A stretch of 64,000 nucleotides of DNA from Hahella sp018986435 (GTDB taxonomy: Bacteria; Pseudomonadota; Gammaproteobacteria; Pseudomonadales; Oleiphilaceae). Below, one piece after another: positions 16,440 through 25,430 of this stretch. Both the position numbers and the translations under genes were made by a program. The notes below the pieces were generated by a model. The model did no database searches and was not told the origin of the DNA. It saw nothing but the letters and a program-made list of their open reading frames with translations. Location: positions 4,278,001 through 4,342,000 of the forward strand of contig NZ_CP192738.1 in assembly GCF_050749805.1 (NCBI RefSeq), in the 5' to 3' direction. Numbering within the stretch: position 1 is the first letter of the stretch; every line of letters begins with the position of its first letter.

Positions 16440-16530
16440 CTTGGTCTACACTTTCTCTCGTAGTGACACAGACCTGTTGTGTCAACAGCTTAGAATCAAA
16501 TCTTGGGAGGCCTCTTGGCCTCCTTTTTTT
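16440..16530 (+). ncRNA. Candidate small RNA between DUF1851 gene and cysH
   Basis: TTGACT (16410-16415) with a TATTTT/TTTTAT box near 16431-16438 forms a promoter-like pair. About 90 bases follow, containing a TGACACA / TGTGTCA hairpin (about 16463-16484) and then a perfect terminator (16506-16530). The stretch has no ribosome-binding site or convincing frame. Proximity to cysH and cysB makes a sulfur-related role possible but unproven. Confidence 0.4.
16506..16530 (+). terminator. Orphan rho-independent terminator 2
   Basis: Perfect 7-bp stem GGAGGCC / GGCCTCC with a TCTT tetraloop and seven T residues, about 100 bases before cysH. Its stem shares the GGAGGC core with the first orphan terminator. 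Confidence 0.88.
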
Positions 16531-16628
16531 GTTTTCGTTCTTTAGATATAAGTCTTTATTATTTTTAGCACTATCAACAATTTGTTAGCCTACAGGCGTC
16601 TAATTTCTCTGCTACAAGGCGCCAGTTG

Positions 16629-17354
16629 ATGACACCCGAATATGATGTAAAGGAACTCGCCAGGGAGATGGAAGAGTGGAGCCCCAAGGAAGTGATGCGT
16701 AAGGCGTTGGAGCTTTACGACAATATCGCAATTTCGTTCAGTGGCGCAGAAGATGTGGTTCTGATAGAGATCGCCAGCAAACTAAAGAAGAACATCCAGG
16801 TGTTCACACTGGATACAGGCCGCCTGCATCCCGAGACTTATCGATTCATCGAAAAAGTACGCGATCACTATAATCTGCAAATTGAAACGCTATACCCCAA
16901 CTCGGAGGACGTAGAACGTCTGGTCAAGGAAAAGGGGCTCTTCAGCTTCTATAAAGATGGCCACTCTGAATGTTGCGGCGTTCGCAAAGTGGCGCCGCTA
17001 AGGCGCAAGCTCGCTAACGTCGACGCCTGGATCACCGGGCAAAGAAAAGACCAAAGTCCCAGTACACGTAATAAAGTGGCGTTAGTGGAAGAAGACGCCG
17101 CATTTGGCGCGCCGGATCATCCTTTGGTCAAATTCAATCCTCTGGCGAATTGGACGTCGCAGGACGTATGGAACTACATCAGGATGTTCGATGTTCCCTA
17201 CAATGAACTGCATACAAAAGGATTCATCAGTATCGGCTGCGAACCTTGCACGCGACCCGTGCTACCCAATCAACATGAGCGTGAAGGACGCTGGTGGTGG
17301 GAGGAGTCCACCATCAAGGAATGCGGGCTACATGCAGGCAACCTCAAAAGCTGA
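16629..17354 (+). CDS. cysH: Adenylyl-sulfate (APS) reductase, assimilatory
   Basis: Reduces activated sulfate to sulfite in cysteine biosynthesis. The 241-residue protein has the PAPS/APS reductase fold with a SFSGAEDVVLIE P-loop-like segment and VFTLDTGRLHPET. Two cysteine pairs, Cys115-Cys116 (ECCGVRK) and Cys204/Cys207 (GCEPC), are those that bind a [4Fe-4S] cluster, and Cys232 in KECGLH is the catalytic residue. The presence of the cluster cysteines indicates APS rather than PAPS as substrate, as in Pseudomonas. AAGG lies 9 bases before the ATG at 16629; a TTG just ahead is less likely. It is convergent with cysB, the expected activator. Confidence 0.93.
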   Translation: MTPEYDVKELAREMEEWSPKEVMRKALELYDNIAISFSGAEDVVLIEIASKLKKNIQVFTLDTGRLHPETYRFIEKVRDHYNLQIETLYPNSEDVERLVKEKGLFSFYKDGHSECCGVRKVAPLRRKLANVDAWITGQRKDQSPSTRNKVALVEEDAAFGAPDHPLVKFNPLANWTSQDVWNYIRMFDVPYNELHTKGFISIGCEPCTRPVLPNQHEREGRWWWEESTIKECGLHAGNLKS

Positions 17355-17381
17355 GCCCCACGCGCCTGCCCGCAGCAACCT

Positions 17382-18356
17382 CTAGTATGTGGGCAGGCTG
17401 ATACTCTCGAAAAGTTCTTCGATTTCCGCCTTGGTGGCCTTTTGAGACGCCTGATCCACCAGTTCTCTGGTGAGATGAGGTGCGAAACGCTGGATAAACT
17501 CGTACATGTAACCACGAATAAACGTCCCCCGCCGAAAGCCGATTTTCGTCGTGCTGGGACGAAACAGCTTGCTGGCGTCCAGGGCCACCAAATCAGAGTC
17601 CGCCACCGGGTCATACGCCATGCGGGCGATGATGCCAACACCCAATCCCAGTCGCACATATGTCTTGATAACGTCGGCATCCGCCGCGGTGAACACTACT
17701 TTTGGCGTCAGCCCTTTTTCACTAAAGGCTTCATCTAATTTAGAGCGCCCAGTGAAGCCGAACACGTATGTAACGATAGGGAACGCCGCCACATCTTCTA
17801 TTTCAAGCTTCTTCTTCTCGGCCAGAGGATGGTTTTTCGGCACCACTACACAGCGGTTCCAGCGGTAGCAGGGAATCATGATCAGATCGGAAAAGTGCTC
17901 CAGCGCTTCCGTGGCGATGGCGAAGTCCACGGTGCCGTCCGCCGCCATTTCCGCGATCTGCATTGGCGTGCCCTGATGCATATGCAACGAGACTTCCGGA
18001 TATTCCTGAATGAAGCTGCGAATGATGGAAGGCAGCGCATATCGCGCCTGCGTGTGAGTCGTGGCGATGCTGAGGTCGCCTTTACGCTGATTGCTGAATT
18101 CCTGGGCGATCTGTTTGATGCCGTCGACCTTACGCAGAATCTCACCGGCGACTTTGATGATGGTCTCTCCCGCCGGCGTCACCCTGGTCAGGTGCTTGCC
18201 GCTGCGAGAGAAAATCTCCACGCCCAGTTCATCCTCCAGCAGACGGATTTGTTTACTGATGCCGGGTTGTGAGGTGTAAAGACTCTGAGCAGTGGCGGAC
18301 ACGTTGAGATCATGATGGGCGACTTCCCATATGTATCTCAGCTGTTGCAGTTTCAT
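17382..18356 (-). CDS. cysB: LysR-type transcriptional activator of cysteine biosynthesis
   Basis: A 324-residue LysR-family regulator. The N-terminal winged helix-turn-helix (MKLQQLRYIWEVAHHDLNVS, ATAQSLYTSQPGISKQIRLL) is characteristic of CysB, as are IATTHTQARYALP and MHQGTPMQIAEM in the effector domain. CysB senses N-acetylserine/O-acetylserine and sulfide and activates sulfate-assimilation genes. GGAGAC precedes the ATG. It is convergent with cysH and divergent from a TSUP exporter across a ~140-base A+T-rich gap, a natural place for autoregulation and control of the exporter. Confidence 0.93.
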   Translation of the reverse strand: MKLQQLRYIWEVAHHDLNVSATAQSLYTSQPGISKQIRLLEDELGVEIFSRSGKHLTRVTPAGETIIKVAGEILRKVDGIKQIAQEFSNQRKGDLSIATTHTQARYALPSIIRSFIQEYPEVSLHMHQGTPMQIAEMAADGTVDFAIATEALEHFSDLIMIPCYRWNRCVVVPKNHPLAEKKKLEIEDVAAFPIVTYVFGFTGRSKLDEAFSEKGLTPKVVFTAADADVIKTYVRLGLGVGIIARMAYDPVADSDLVALDASKLFRPSTTKIGFRRGTFIRGYMYEFIQRFAPHLTRELVDQASQKATKAEIEELFESISLPTY

Positions 18357-18498
18357 TGAATTGTCTCCTTGCAGCCCGGCGTTATTATAATTGGAGATAA
18401 AAATATAAATAAATATTCTTTTTAAGAATAGATAAATCTAGCTAGATTGGCCAAATAATTCTTGGCTTATTACGCATTTGTTAGTTTAGACCATCTCT

Positions 18499-19269
18499 AT
18501 GGAAATTCTTTTATATATTGTCGCCGGGGCCGGCGTTGGTTTTTTGGTCGGTTTGACAGGCGTTGGCGGCGGTTCGTTGATGACGCCGTTGCTGATTCTT
18601 TTCGGCTTTCCCGCGCATACGGCGATCGGCACCGATCTGCTCTACGCCGCTATCACCAAGTCCGGCGGCGTCGTCACTCACGCCCGCAGCGGCACGGTAA
18701 ACTGGAAGCTGGCGGCCACCCTCGGCGCTGGCAGTATTCCCGCGTCGATCATCACCACCCAAGTTCTCGCGCACTACTTCCCTCACCCGGAAGCGTATAA
18801 ACACCTGTTGACCACCAGCCTGGGCTTGATGCTGATCGTCACCGCCGCTGTGCTTCTATTTAAAGACCGGTTGCTGCGCGCCAGCTCCGGGGCGACGGTC
18901 ATGAGCGACGAGCGACGCGCCGGGGTCACCGTATTTATGGGCGTCATACTGGGCGTGTTTGTGACATTGTCCTCCGTCGGCGCAGGCGCTATCGGCACCG
19001 CCCTGCTTATGCTGCTTTATCCCGCTTTGTCTTCGTCCCGCGTCGTCGGCACAGATCTCGCTCACGCCGTTCCCCTGACCTTCATTGCGGGTCTCGGACA
19101 CATGCAGTTAGGGAACATAGACTACTATCTGCTCGGCAGCCTGTTGATCGGCTCTCTGCCAGCGATCCATTTCGGAACCGCCCTGGCTAAACGGATGCCT
19201 TCGGCCGTGCTGCGCCCCGCCTTGGCGAGCATGCTGTTGATCATCGGCGTCAAATACGCGTTTTTCTGA
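18499..19269 (+). CDS. TSUP-family (TauE/SafE) membrane anion transporter
   Basis: A 256-residue polytopic inner-membrane protein with about seven to eight helices in two repeats. Each repeat has the Gly-rich family signature: GFLVGLTGVGGGSLMTPLL near the N-terminus and GVFVTLSSVGAGAIGTALL in the middle. TSUP members export or import sulfite, sulfoacetate and other sulfur-containing organic anions. The position divergent from cysB suggests a role in sulfite or sulfate balance, possibly removing sulfite produced by CysH, but the substrate cannot be read from the sequence. Confidence 0.87.
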   Translation: MEILLYIVAGAGVGFLVGLTGVGGGSLMTPLLILFGFPAHTAIGTDLLYAAITKSGGVVTHARSGTVNWKLAATLGAGSIPASIITTQVLAHYFPHPEAYKHLLTTSLGLMLIVTAAVLLFKDRLLRASSGATVMSDERRAGVTVFMGVILGVFVTLSSVGAGAIGTALLMLLYPALSSSRVVGTDLAHAVPLTFIAGLGHMQLGNIDYYLLGSLLIGSLPAIHFGTALAKRMPSAVLRPALASMLLIIGVKYAFF

Positions 19270-19307
19270 TAATTGACGCAGACGGCTAATGTCTCTATTC
19301 ATCCAGC

Positions 19308-19337
19308 ACCCCGTTAAAGAGCCCGCTCTAACGGGGT
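19308..19337. repeat. Inverted repeat between TSUP gene and MalT-like gene
   Basis: ACCCCGTTA and TAACGGGGT (9-bp arms) enclose GAGC-CC-GCTC, giving a nearly continuous 30-base dyad. It has no T run. It lies 38 bases after the exporter stop and ~100 bases before the regulator start, so it may be a terminator-like hairpin or an operator. Confidence 0.5.
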
Positions 19338-19439
19338 ATGGCGCGCATATTTCATTGATTTAATTGAGTTCAGTTGACAAGTTTTCAGTTTCCATAAAGA
19401 CTGAAACCCGCTTTTGGCCATACTGACTGCACTCTGCGC

Positions 19440-22124
19440 ATGATCGTTCTCGAAACCAAACTTTTCCCGCTTCGCCTCGACGACAGCCTGTTAACGCGGC
19501 AGCGTCTGCTTGCCCGCATCGGCGAACCCGGCAGCGCCCGCTTTATTGGCCTCGTTGCACCCGCCGGCTTTGGAAAATCCACGCTGGCGCGGCAATGGAC
19601 GCAGTCTCATCATGCGCTTACCAGTTGGATCTCGCTCGATCCTGCCGATAATTCCGCCACTACATTCTGGAGCTATGTCGTAGAAGGGTTGCGTCGTAAC
19701 GGCTTGGACGACATCAGAGAGCTGCGCGCGCACTTGCAGGAAACAGCGCACACCAACGTCAGAGTGCTGGTGACTGCGCTAATCAACCAGCTACACCAGT
19801 ATCAGGATCGCCACTTTGTGCTGGTTCTGGACGACCTACATCATATCGCCAACAAGGACATCTTCGACGGCTTAACCTATCTGGTGGACTTCGCGCCCGC
19901 CAACTTCACCTTGCTCGTCACGTCCCGTAACGAGCCGTCGTTTCCGCTCGCTCGCTGGAAGGTAAAACGCTACGCCAAATTGCTCTATTCCGCAGACTTG
20001 GTGTTCGACTCGCAGGAAGTCGCAGACTTATTCGCCCTTGCATTAGACGTCAAAGTCAGCCCGGAAGCTGCGGCTCGCGTCGTCGGCTCCACCGGCGGCT
20101 GGGCTGCGGCGTTGCAGTTATTGTCGCAAGCGGATTTGAAACGGGCGGACGGAGCCTTATCAAACGAGAAATTTGAGCAGGCGCTAGCCCAGGCTAAGAA
20201 AGAGATCGACGACTACGTCGCCCAGGAAGTACTGGACGATCTACCGTCCCATCTGCGTGAATTCATTCTGGAAATGGCGGGAGCACCCCGCTTTGACGCA
20301 CCGCTGTGCGACCAGGTCAGAAGCGCTCAGGACAGCCATCAGATATTGCAGGAGCTGGAAGCGCGCAACCTGTTTCTGATTCCTCTGGATGACGCTGGCC
20401 AATGGTTTCGTTTCCATGAGCTGTTCCGCGATGGCGCATTGCACTGCTTGAGGCAGCGCCAGCCGGAAGTGCATCTACAACACTGCCGCAATGTCGTGCG
20501 AGCCTGCCTGGAGCGCAGACTTTATTTGGAATCCGTGCAATTGATCATGCACATTCAGGCCTGGGATCTGCTGCAATCCACCCTGGAGAGCATCGGCAAC
20601 CAACTGGTCCGGCAGGGATACCACCTCTACATCATTGAATGGCTTAACGACGCCCCGCAAGAGCTACTTGACCAGTCACTGCGTCTGCAACTGCTGAAAA
20701 TATGGTGTCTGCTTTACGACAACCAGTTCGCCGCCATTCCCGATCTGGTGGAAGCGGTGAAGAAGCACCCTTTGCTGCCCGAGCAGGATGATACCGTGCG
20801 CCATGAGTTGCGCCTGCTCGAAGCCTACGCCGCGCGGAGCCGCAAGGACATTCAGACCGCCAGCGCGCTGACGCAGTCCGTCTTACAGGACCTGCAGCAG
20901 ATCAACGCCCCAATCAAGTCCCTGGCCTACTTCGGTCTGGGCAACGACTACTACGGCCTGGGGCGACTGGATGACGCCATTGCGGCATTAAAGGAAGCCG
21001 TCACGCTGGGCAAACTGGAGCAACGCTTCTCCACCGTGCTTTCCAGCCTGGGCCTGCTGCTATGGATCATGCAAATCAAGGGGGAGTTTCTACATGCGAT
21101 CAATTTGTTCCGACAAACGGAACTCTGGGTGCAGAGTTATCATAAGGACGGCCCTGAACCCAATATTGTCTCATGCTGGCTGAACAGCTCGCTGGTGCTG
21201 ATCCATTGCGCCCTGGGCAATCAGGAACACGCCGAGCGCTTTCTCAAACCAATGCTGTCATTCGTAGATAACGCGGAGCCGCAACAGAAGCTCATCACCT
21301 ATTACACCTGGGCGGAATTCAACCGCCATTGCAGCGATTACCCGCAAGCGCTACGTCATTATGAACAGGCTCGCGAACAGTTGGAATATAACCAGCGCGA
21401 ACTGGCTGCCTTCGCCCCGCCCGTTCTGGCCGGCAAGTTGCACTGCCTGCTGGATAAAGGCGACATAGCCAGTGCTGAATCCGTTTGCGCCCTTATTCTG
21501 GGCAAAGACCCCAAAGAGGCTTCGCCTTTTGAGGCTATGGAAAACCTGTCTGCACAGGCGCGTTTTTTTCTACGCAAACAGCAATGGCGCAATTTGCAGG
21601 AAACCGCTGAACTTATACTGGCTCTCGCCGAAAACCACGGCTCTTCCCGTTATCAGGCGCAAGCCAAACTGCTGCACGCCGCCGCTATGGGGGGACAAAA
21701 TCAGTCAGAGGCCGCGCTCCGCCTGATAAGTGAGGCATTGGCGCTGGGTGAAAGCAACGATTTCGTCGCCATGTTCCTGACGGACGACGCCTATCTGAGG
21801 CCGTTATACGCCAACCTGGATATCGCCGAAACAAGCCCGGCTTACCTGGAAAAGCTGCAAGTCACCTCATCTTCCCAGAATGCTGCGCCAATGCGAGAAG
21901 AAGAGCCGCAGACCCAGACAGAAGGTTTGCTGGAAGAGTTAAGTAAGCGGGAAATGGAGGTGCTGACGCTGATTTACGAAGGGCTCCCCAATAAAAAGAT
22001 CGCGGACCGATTATTCCTGGCGCCCGCCACCGTAAAGGCGCACATTCGCAATATATACGGAAAAATCGGCGCGGCGAGCCGTACGGAAGCATTGGCCCGG
22101 GCCCGTCATCTAGGCCTGTTGTGA
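19440..22124 (+). CDS. MalT/LuxR-type ATP-dependent transcriptional activator
   Basis: An 894-residue STAND-class regulator. The N-terminal NTPase has Walker A APAGFGKSTLAR (residues ~40-51) and a Walker B-like HFVLVLDDLHHIAN. A long middle region of helical TPR-like repeats (about 340-800) should sense a ligand or partner. The C-terminal LuxR helix-turn-helix (LSKREMEVLTLIYEGLPNKK, then IADRLFLAPATVKAHIRNIY) binds DNA. Proteins of this type oligomerise on ATP and inducer binding and activate a few target genes. The target is not evident: no catabolic operon adjoins. Downstream is a good terminator, so it is monocistronic. Confidence 0.88.
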   Translation: MIVLETKLFPLRLDDSLLTRQRLLARIGEPGSARFIGLVAPAGFGKSTLARQWTQSHHALTSWISLDPADNSATTFWSYVVEGLRRNGLDDIRELRAHLQETAHTNVRVLVTALINQLHQYQDRHFVLVLDDLHHIANKDIFDGLTYLVDFAPANFTLLVTSRNEPSFPLARWKVKRYAKLLYSADLVFDSQEVADLFALALDVKVSPEAAARVVGSTGGWAAALQLLSQADLKRADGALSNEKFEQALAQAKKEIDDYVAQEVLDDLPSHLREFILEMAGAPRFDAPLCDQVRSAQDSHQILQELEARNLFLIPLDDAGQWFRFHELFRDGALHCLRQRQPEVHLQHCRNVVRACLERRLYLESVQLIMHIQAWDLLQSTLESIGNQLVRQGYHLYIIEWLNDAPQELLDQSLRLQLLKIWCLLYDNQFAAIPDLVEAVKKHPLLPEQDDTVRHELRLLEAYAARSRKDIQTASALTQSVLQDLQQINAPIKSLAYFGLGNDYYGLGRLDDAIAALKEAVTLGKLEQRFSTVLSSLGLLLWIMQIKGEFLHAINLFRQTELWVQSYHKDGPEPNIVSCWLNSSLVLIHCALGNQEHAERFLKPMLSFVDNAEPQQKLITYYTWAEFNRHCSDYPQALRHYEQAREQLEYNQRELAAFAPPVLAGKLHCLLDKGDIASAESVCALILGKDPKEASPFEAMENLSAQARFFLRKQQWRNLQETAELILALAENHGSSRYQAQAKLLHAAAMGGQNQSEAALRLISEALALGESNDFVAMFLTDDAYLRPLYANLDIAETSPAYLEKLQVTSSSQNAAPMREEEPQTQTEGLLEELSKREMEVLTLIYEGLPNKKIADRLFLAPATVKAHIRNIYGKIGAASRTEALARARHLGLL

Positions 22125-22232
22125 TCCATTACCTCCTTTTTACGCCCTATGGACGATGCGGCTACGCCCCCTCATTTTTTACGCTAGCCCTATGAATCGA
22201 ATTCGACAAAGCCTTTCATTTCGAATTCTCTT

Positions 22233-22256
22233 GCAGGGCTTGTCCCTGCTTTTTTT
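22233..22256 (+). terminator. Rho-independent terminator of the MalT-like gene
   Basis: GCAGGG / CCCTGC stem with a CTTGT loop and a run of seven T residues, 109 bases after the regulator stop. The remaining 327-base gap up to dinG holds no supported gene. Confidence 0.85.
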
Positions 22257-22451
22257 GTCTCCTTATGAGCGCAGGAAGTTTCATCTCCTGTTTTGCGCCA
22301 GCGGCGATGTCTGGCTATGCAGCTTCGAACTCGCCGCCCCTTTTTCCGGCCGCTTCGGCATTTTCAGACAACGCCCATACTTTAGCGCAGTGCAATATGC
22401 CGTTGTTTCCTGCTTATATAAGGATGACGTGGCTCTTTATAAGTTATAAGC

Positions 22452-24608
22452 CTAGGATTCACTGGCGGTGGGCTGACGAATATCCGCCGAGACCACTTTG
22501 TAAGGCGGCAACGCGTTGAGAATGATACGGCCGTAGGAGCGCGTCCACAGACGACGGTCCATAATCGAAATCTTACCGCTGTCCCTCTCGCTGCGCAGTA
22601 AGCGTCCACATGCCTGTAGCAAACGCGTGATTGCGTCAGGCAGCACCACCTGGTTGAACGGATTGCCGCCCTTGGATTTCAGCCACTCCGCGTAGGTCGC
22701 CTCCACCGGATCATCCGGCACGGCGAAAGGCAGCTTCGCAATAATGACGTGCTTGAGATAATCTCCCGGCAAGTCCAGACCCTCGGCGAAACTGGCCAGA
22801 CCAAACAGTACGCTGCCCTTGTTTTCATCCACTCGCGAACGGTGATTGTCGATCAGCTGGCCTTTGTTGCCTGAGTCCTGGGTGATGATCAGGCTCCCCA
22901 GTTTGGTATCCGCCAGGGCGCGGGCGGCGAACTGCATGTGTTTGCGCGCGCTGAACAGTACCAAGGTGGCCTGCTTTTCATCAATGATGCGTAATAGTGC
23001 CTGACTCAGCATTTCCAGATAGCTTTCTGAGTCTTGCGGGTCGCGACCAAGATCGCACAACTCCAGAGTACAATTGTTGTTGAAGTCGAACGGACTGTGA
23101 TGAATCGCAAAGATACTGCCGTCGGGAAGGCCCACCTGTCCCGCCAGGCGGTCAAAGCGCCCCGCCACACTCAGCGTCGCGGAAGTCAGCACACAGCCAA
23201 ACGCTCGCGACCACAGCCGCTTGCGCAGCAGATGCGCCGCATTGGTGGGGCTGACATGCACGACCACATCGCTATCCGCTTCTTTAGCCCAGGTCGTCAG
23301 CCAGCGGGCGGTTGGCGTGTGACCTGCCTGGACTTCCTCGCCCATGATTCGCCATACATCTTCCAGATTCTCGACTTGCGACTGATACACCGACAGCGCC
23401 ATCACCGCCTGATCATAGGCCTGTCGCTGCGCGCCGCCTTGCTGCTCTTTTTCTGCAAGATCCCGCAAGCGCTTGAGCACCGCCTCCAGTTCCTTATTCA
23501 TCTCTGCGACCTTATCCGCCATCGCCGCTGACAGCTTGCGCAGCTCCTCGGGAATCACGCCCATGGGATAACGGTATTGAAAGGTGGCGCGCTCGTCGTT
23601 TTCTTCCCACTCTATGGTTTCATTCAGAAACCGGGCGACGGCGTCGAGATGGTGATGCATTTCCTGGGACAACGCCGCCATTGGGCTGACCCGGTTGGTG
23701 ATCTGCTCGTCGTAAGCGAAAACGCTTTGCCCTTCCACCAGGGCGCGGCTCAGTCCACGCAACATTTTCTGCGAGGATTTCAAACCGGCGCTGAAGGCGA
23801 AGTGATTCAACGCCTTATCCGCCATGTGGTGGGCTTCGTCAAAGATGTAAATGGTTTCTTCCGGCGGCGGCAGAACAAAACCGCCGCCTAACGCCAGATC
23901 CGCGAACACCAAATCGTGGTTCGCGACGATAATTTCCGCCTTTTCGGACTCCATCTTCGCCTTGTAATAGGCGCACTGAGTAAAGAATGAGCAACGCTTA
24001 TTCAGGCACTGGCGATGGTCCGTGGTCACCGTTGACCAGATCGTCTCTTCGATGGGCTCCGGGGCGCTGTCCCAGTCTCCGCTCCACCCTTTGTCCACCA
24101 TCCAGTTCATGAACCGTTGGTAGGCCTCTGCATCCACATCCTGCCCACCGCTCTCCTGCGGCCCATCCAGCAACAAAATGCCTTGCTCTTGGCCAGCCAG
24201 ATAGGAATCAAGTTTATGCAGACAGATATAGCGCCCGCGCCCTTTCGCCAGCGCGACTTTGAATTCAAGATCCGTGTGCTCCGCCAGCAACGGCAATTCA
24301 CGCTGCACGACTTGCTGCTGCAGCGTCACGGTGGCGGTGGAAATAACGATTTTTTTGCGCAACGCGGCCGCGAACGGAATGGACGCCATTAAATAGGCCA
24401 GGGTTTTCCCTGTGCCGGTCCCCGCCTCCACAACACAAGTGGTGGCGTCGTTGCTGCGGCGAAACTCGCCGTCCAGTTCGATGGAGGACAGATAACGCGC
24501 TATCTCAGCGATCATATGCCGCTGCCCGGAGCGAGGCTTGATGTTACGGGCGGCGATATACTTTCGATAGGCGGACTGAATCTGCTCCTTTATACCTTCA
24601 CTTACCAT
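22452..24608 (-). CDS. dinG: ATP-dependent DNA helicase DinG
   Basis: A 718-residue superfamily 2 XPD-like 5'-3' helicase acting on R-loops, forks and replication-transcription conflicts. Walker A is VEAGTGTGKTLAYL, and the DEAH box is FDEAHHMADKALNHF. The iron-sulfur cysteines are visible at Cys129, Cys201, Cys206 and Cys212, with the C-x4-C-x5-C spacing of E. coli DinG. C-terminal helicase motifs include VLFSARKHMQFAAR, FGLASFAEGLDLPG and QACGRLLRSERDSG. It starts 6 bases after gspB stops, so it may be transcribed with gspAB. No LexA box was searched for beyond the immediate upstream gene. Confidence 0.92.
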   Translation of the reverse strand: MVSEGIKEQIQSAYRKYIAARNIKPRSGQRHMIAEIARYLSSIELDGEFRRSNDATTCVVEAGTGTGKTLAYLMASIPFAAALRKKIVISTATVTLQQQVVQRELPLLAEHTDLEFKVALAKGRGRYICLHKLDSYLAGQEQGILLLDGPQESGGQDVDAEAYQRFMNWMVDKGWSGDWDSAPEPIEETIWSTVTTDHRQCLNKRCSFFTQCAYYKAKMESEKAEIIVANHDLVFADLALGGGFVLPPPEETIYIFDEAHHMADKALNHFAFSAGLKSSQKMLRGLSRALVEGQSVFAYDEQITNRVSPMAALSQEMHHHLDAVARFLNETIEWEENDERATFQYRYPMGVIPEELRKLSAAMADKVAEMNKELEAVLKRLRDLAEKEQQGGAQRQAYDQAVMALSVYQSQVENLEDVWRIMGEEVQAGHTPTARWLTTWAKEADSDVVVHVSPTNAAHLLRKRLWSRAFGCVLTSATLSVAGRFDRLAGQVGLPDGSIFAIHHSPFDFNNNCTLELCDLGRDPQDSESYLEMLSQALLRIIDEKQATLVLFSARKHMQFAARALADTKLGSLIITQDSGNKGQLIDNHRSRVDENKGSVLFGLASFAEGLDLPGDYLKHVIIAKLPFAVPDDPVEATYAEWLKSKGGNPFNQVVLPDAITRLLQACGRLLRSERDSGKISIMDRRLWTRSYGRIILNALPPYKVVSADIRQPTASES

Positions 24609-24614
24609 GCTCGC

Positions 24615-25421
24615 CTAACTTTCGGGAGCCCAGTTACGGATGACGGGAATCCAGAATAACTGGCCGCCTTTATCCAACACTACGCCGTTCTCGGTAATCT
24701 GATACACCTTCAGGCCGGAGAAACGTTGTCCTTCCCGAAGATAGTTATTGTTGATCATAATTCTACGGTCATCCGGACTGGCGCTGTAGATATGACTATT
24801 GAACTCCATCGCTGGAATCTGCTGCTGAAAAGCCGTACTCAGCTCAGAAATATTAGGATACTGATCTTCCACGTTCTGAGCCGCTTCCGCCGCTCCAGAG
24901 CCGGGGATAATCATCGTTCTGCGTGAAGCGCCGCTGGAGGGCGCGATCAGCATGCCGCCATCCGTATTGATCGTCTCCTCTTCTTCACCACCGAGATCCA
25001 CATAGATATCGGTGTTCGAGGCGGTATCCAGGGGCACCTTATCAACCATAAAGTCCGAGTTATTCGCGCTCATCGGTTGTACGGGAACCGCCTGACTCGG
25101 AGCGCTCGCGGCAGCTGGCTGCGCTGACAGGGGTTGCGCTGGCGTCGCAGGAGCGGTCGCCGACGAGGCTGTAGATGAAGCGGGAGCGGCGTCAGCGGAG
25201 GCTGTCTCCACTGGCGTCTCTTTTTCGAAAGGCCGATTCATAAAAAAGAAAATCGCCAGGGCGATGGCGTTGAGGCTCAGCAATAAAATGAGAATCAGCG
25301 CCCAGGGCGCGCGCTTCTCTTTACGGGGCATCATGAATGCGCCGCCTTGCACCACGTCAGGCAGCTTTTCCTGATACCTTTCTGATTCGGAACGTCTCAG
25401 GGCTTCAAGTATATAGGACAT
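24615..25421 (-). CDS. gspB: General secretion pathway protein B
   Basis: 268 residues. It starts MSYILEALRRSESERYQEK, the GspB/ExeB cytoplasmic signature, followed by one membrane helix (about 42-61, ALILILLLSLNAIALAIFFF), a Pro/Ala/Ser/Gln-rich periplasmic linker, and a C-terminal domain ending GLKVYQITENGVVLDKGGQ and FWIPVIRNW. With GspA it forms an inner-membrane complex that helps insert the type II secretin GspD through the peptidoglycan. It begins 9 bases after gspA ends. The other type II secretion genes are not in this window. Confidence 0.88.
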   Translation of the reverse strand: MSYILEALRRSESERYQEKLPDVVQGGAFMMPRKEKRAPWALILILLLSLNAIALAIFFFMNRPFEKETPVETASADAAPASSTASSATAPATPAQPLSAQPAAASAPSQAVPVQPMSANNSDFMVDKVPLDTASNTDIYVDLGGEEEETINTDGGMLIAPSSGASRRTMIIPGSGAAEAAQNVEDQYPNISELSTAFQQQIPAMEFNSHIYSASPDDRRIMINNNYLREGQRFSGLKVYQITENGVVLDKGGQLFWIPVIRNWAPES

Positions 25422-25430
25422 GTCGTTTTC

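Noticed and set aside
16331..16588. Plus-strand open frame of 85 codons upstream of cysH
   Set aside because: It runs straight through a perfect rho-independent terminator and has no ribosome-binding site; the small-RNA reading fits better.
22156..22449. Plus-strand open frame in the gap between the MalT-like gene and dinG
   Set aside because: It spans the terminator of the preceding gene, and its product is compositionally odd with no family resemblance.
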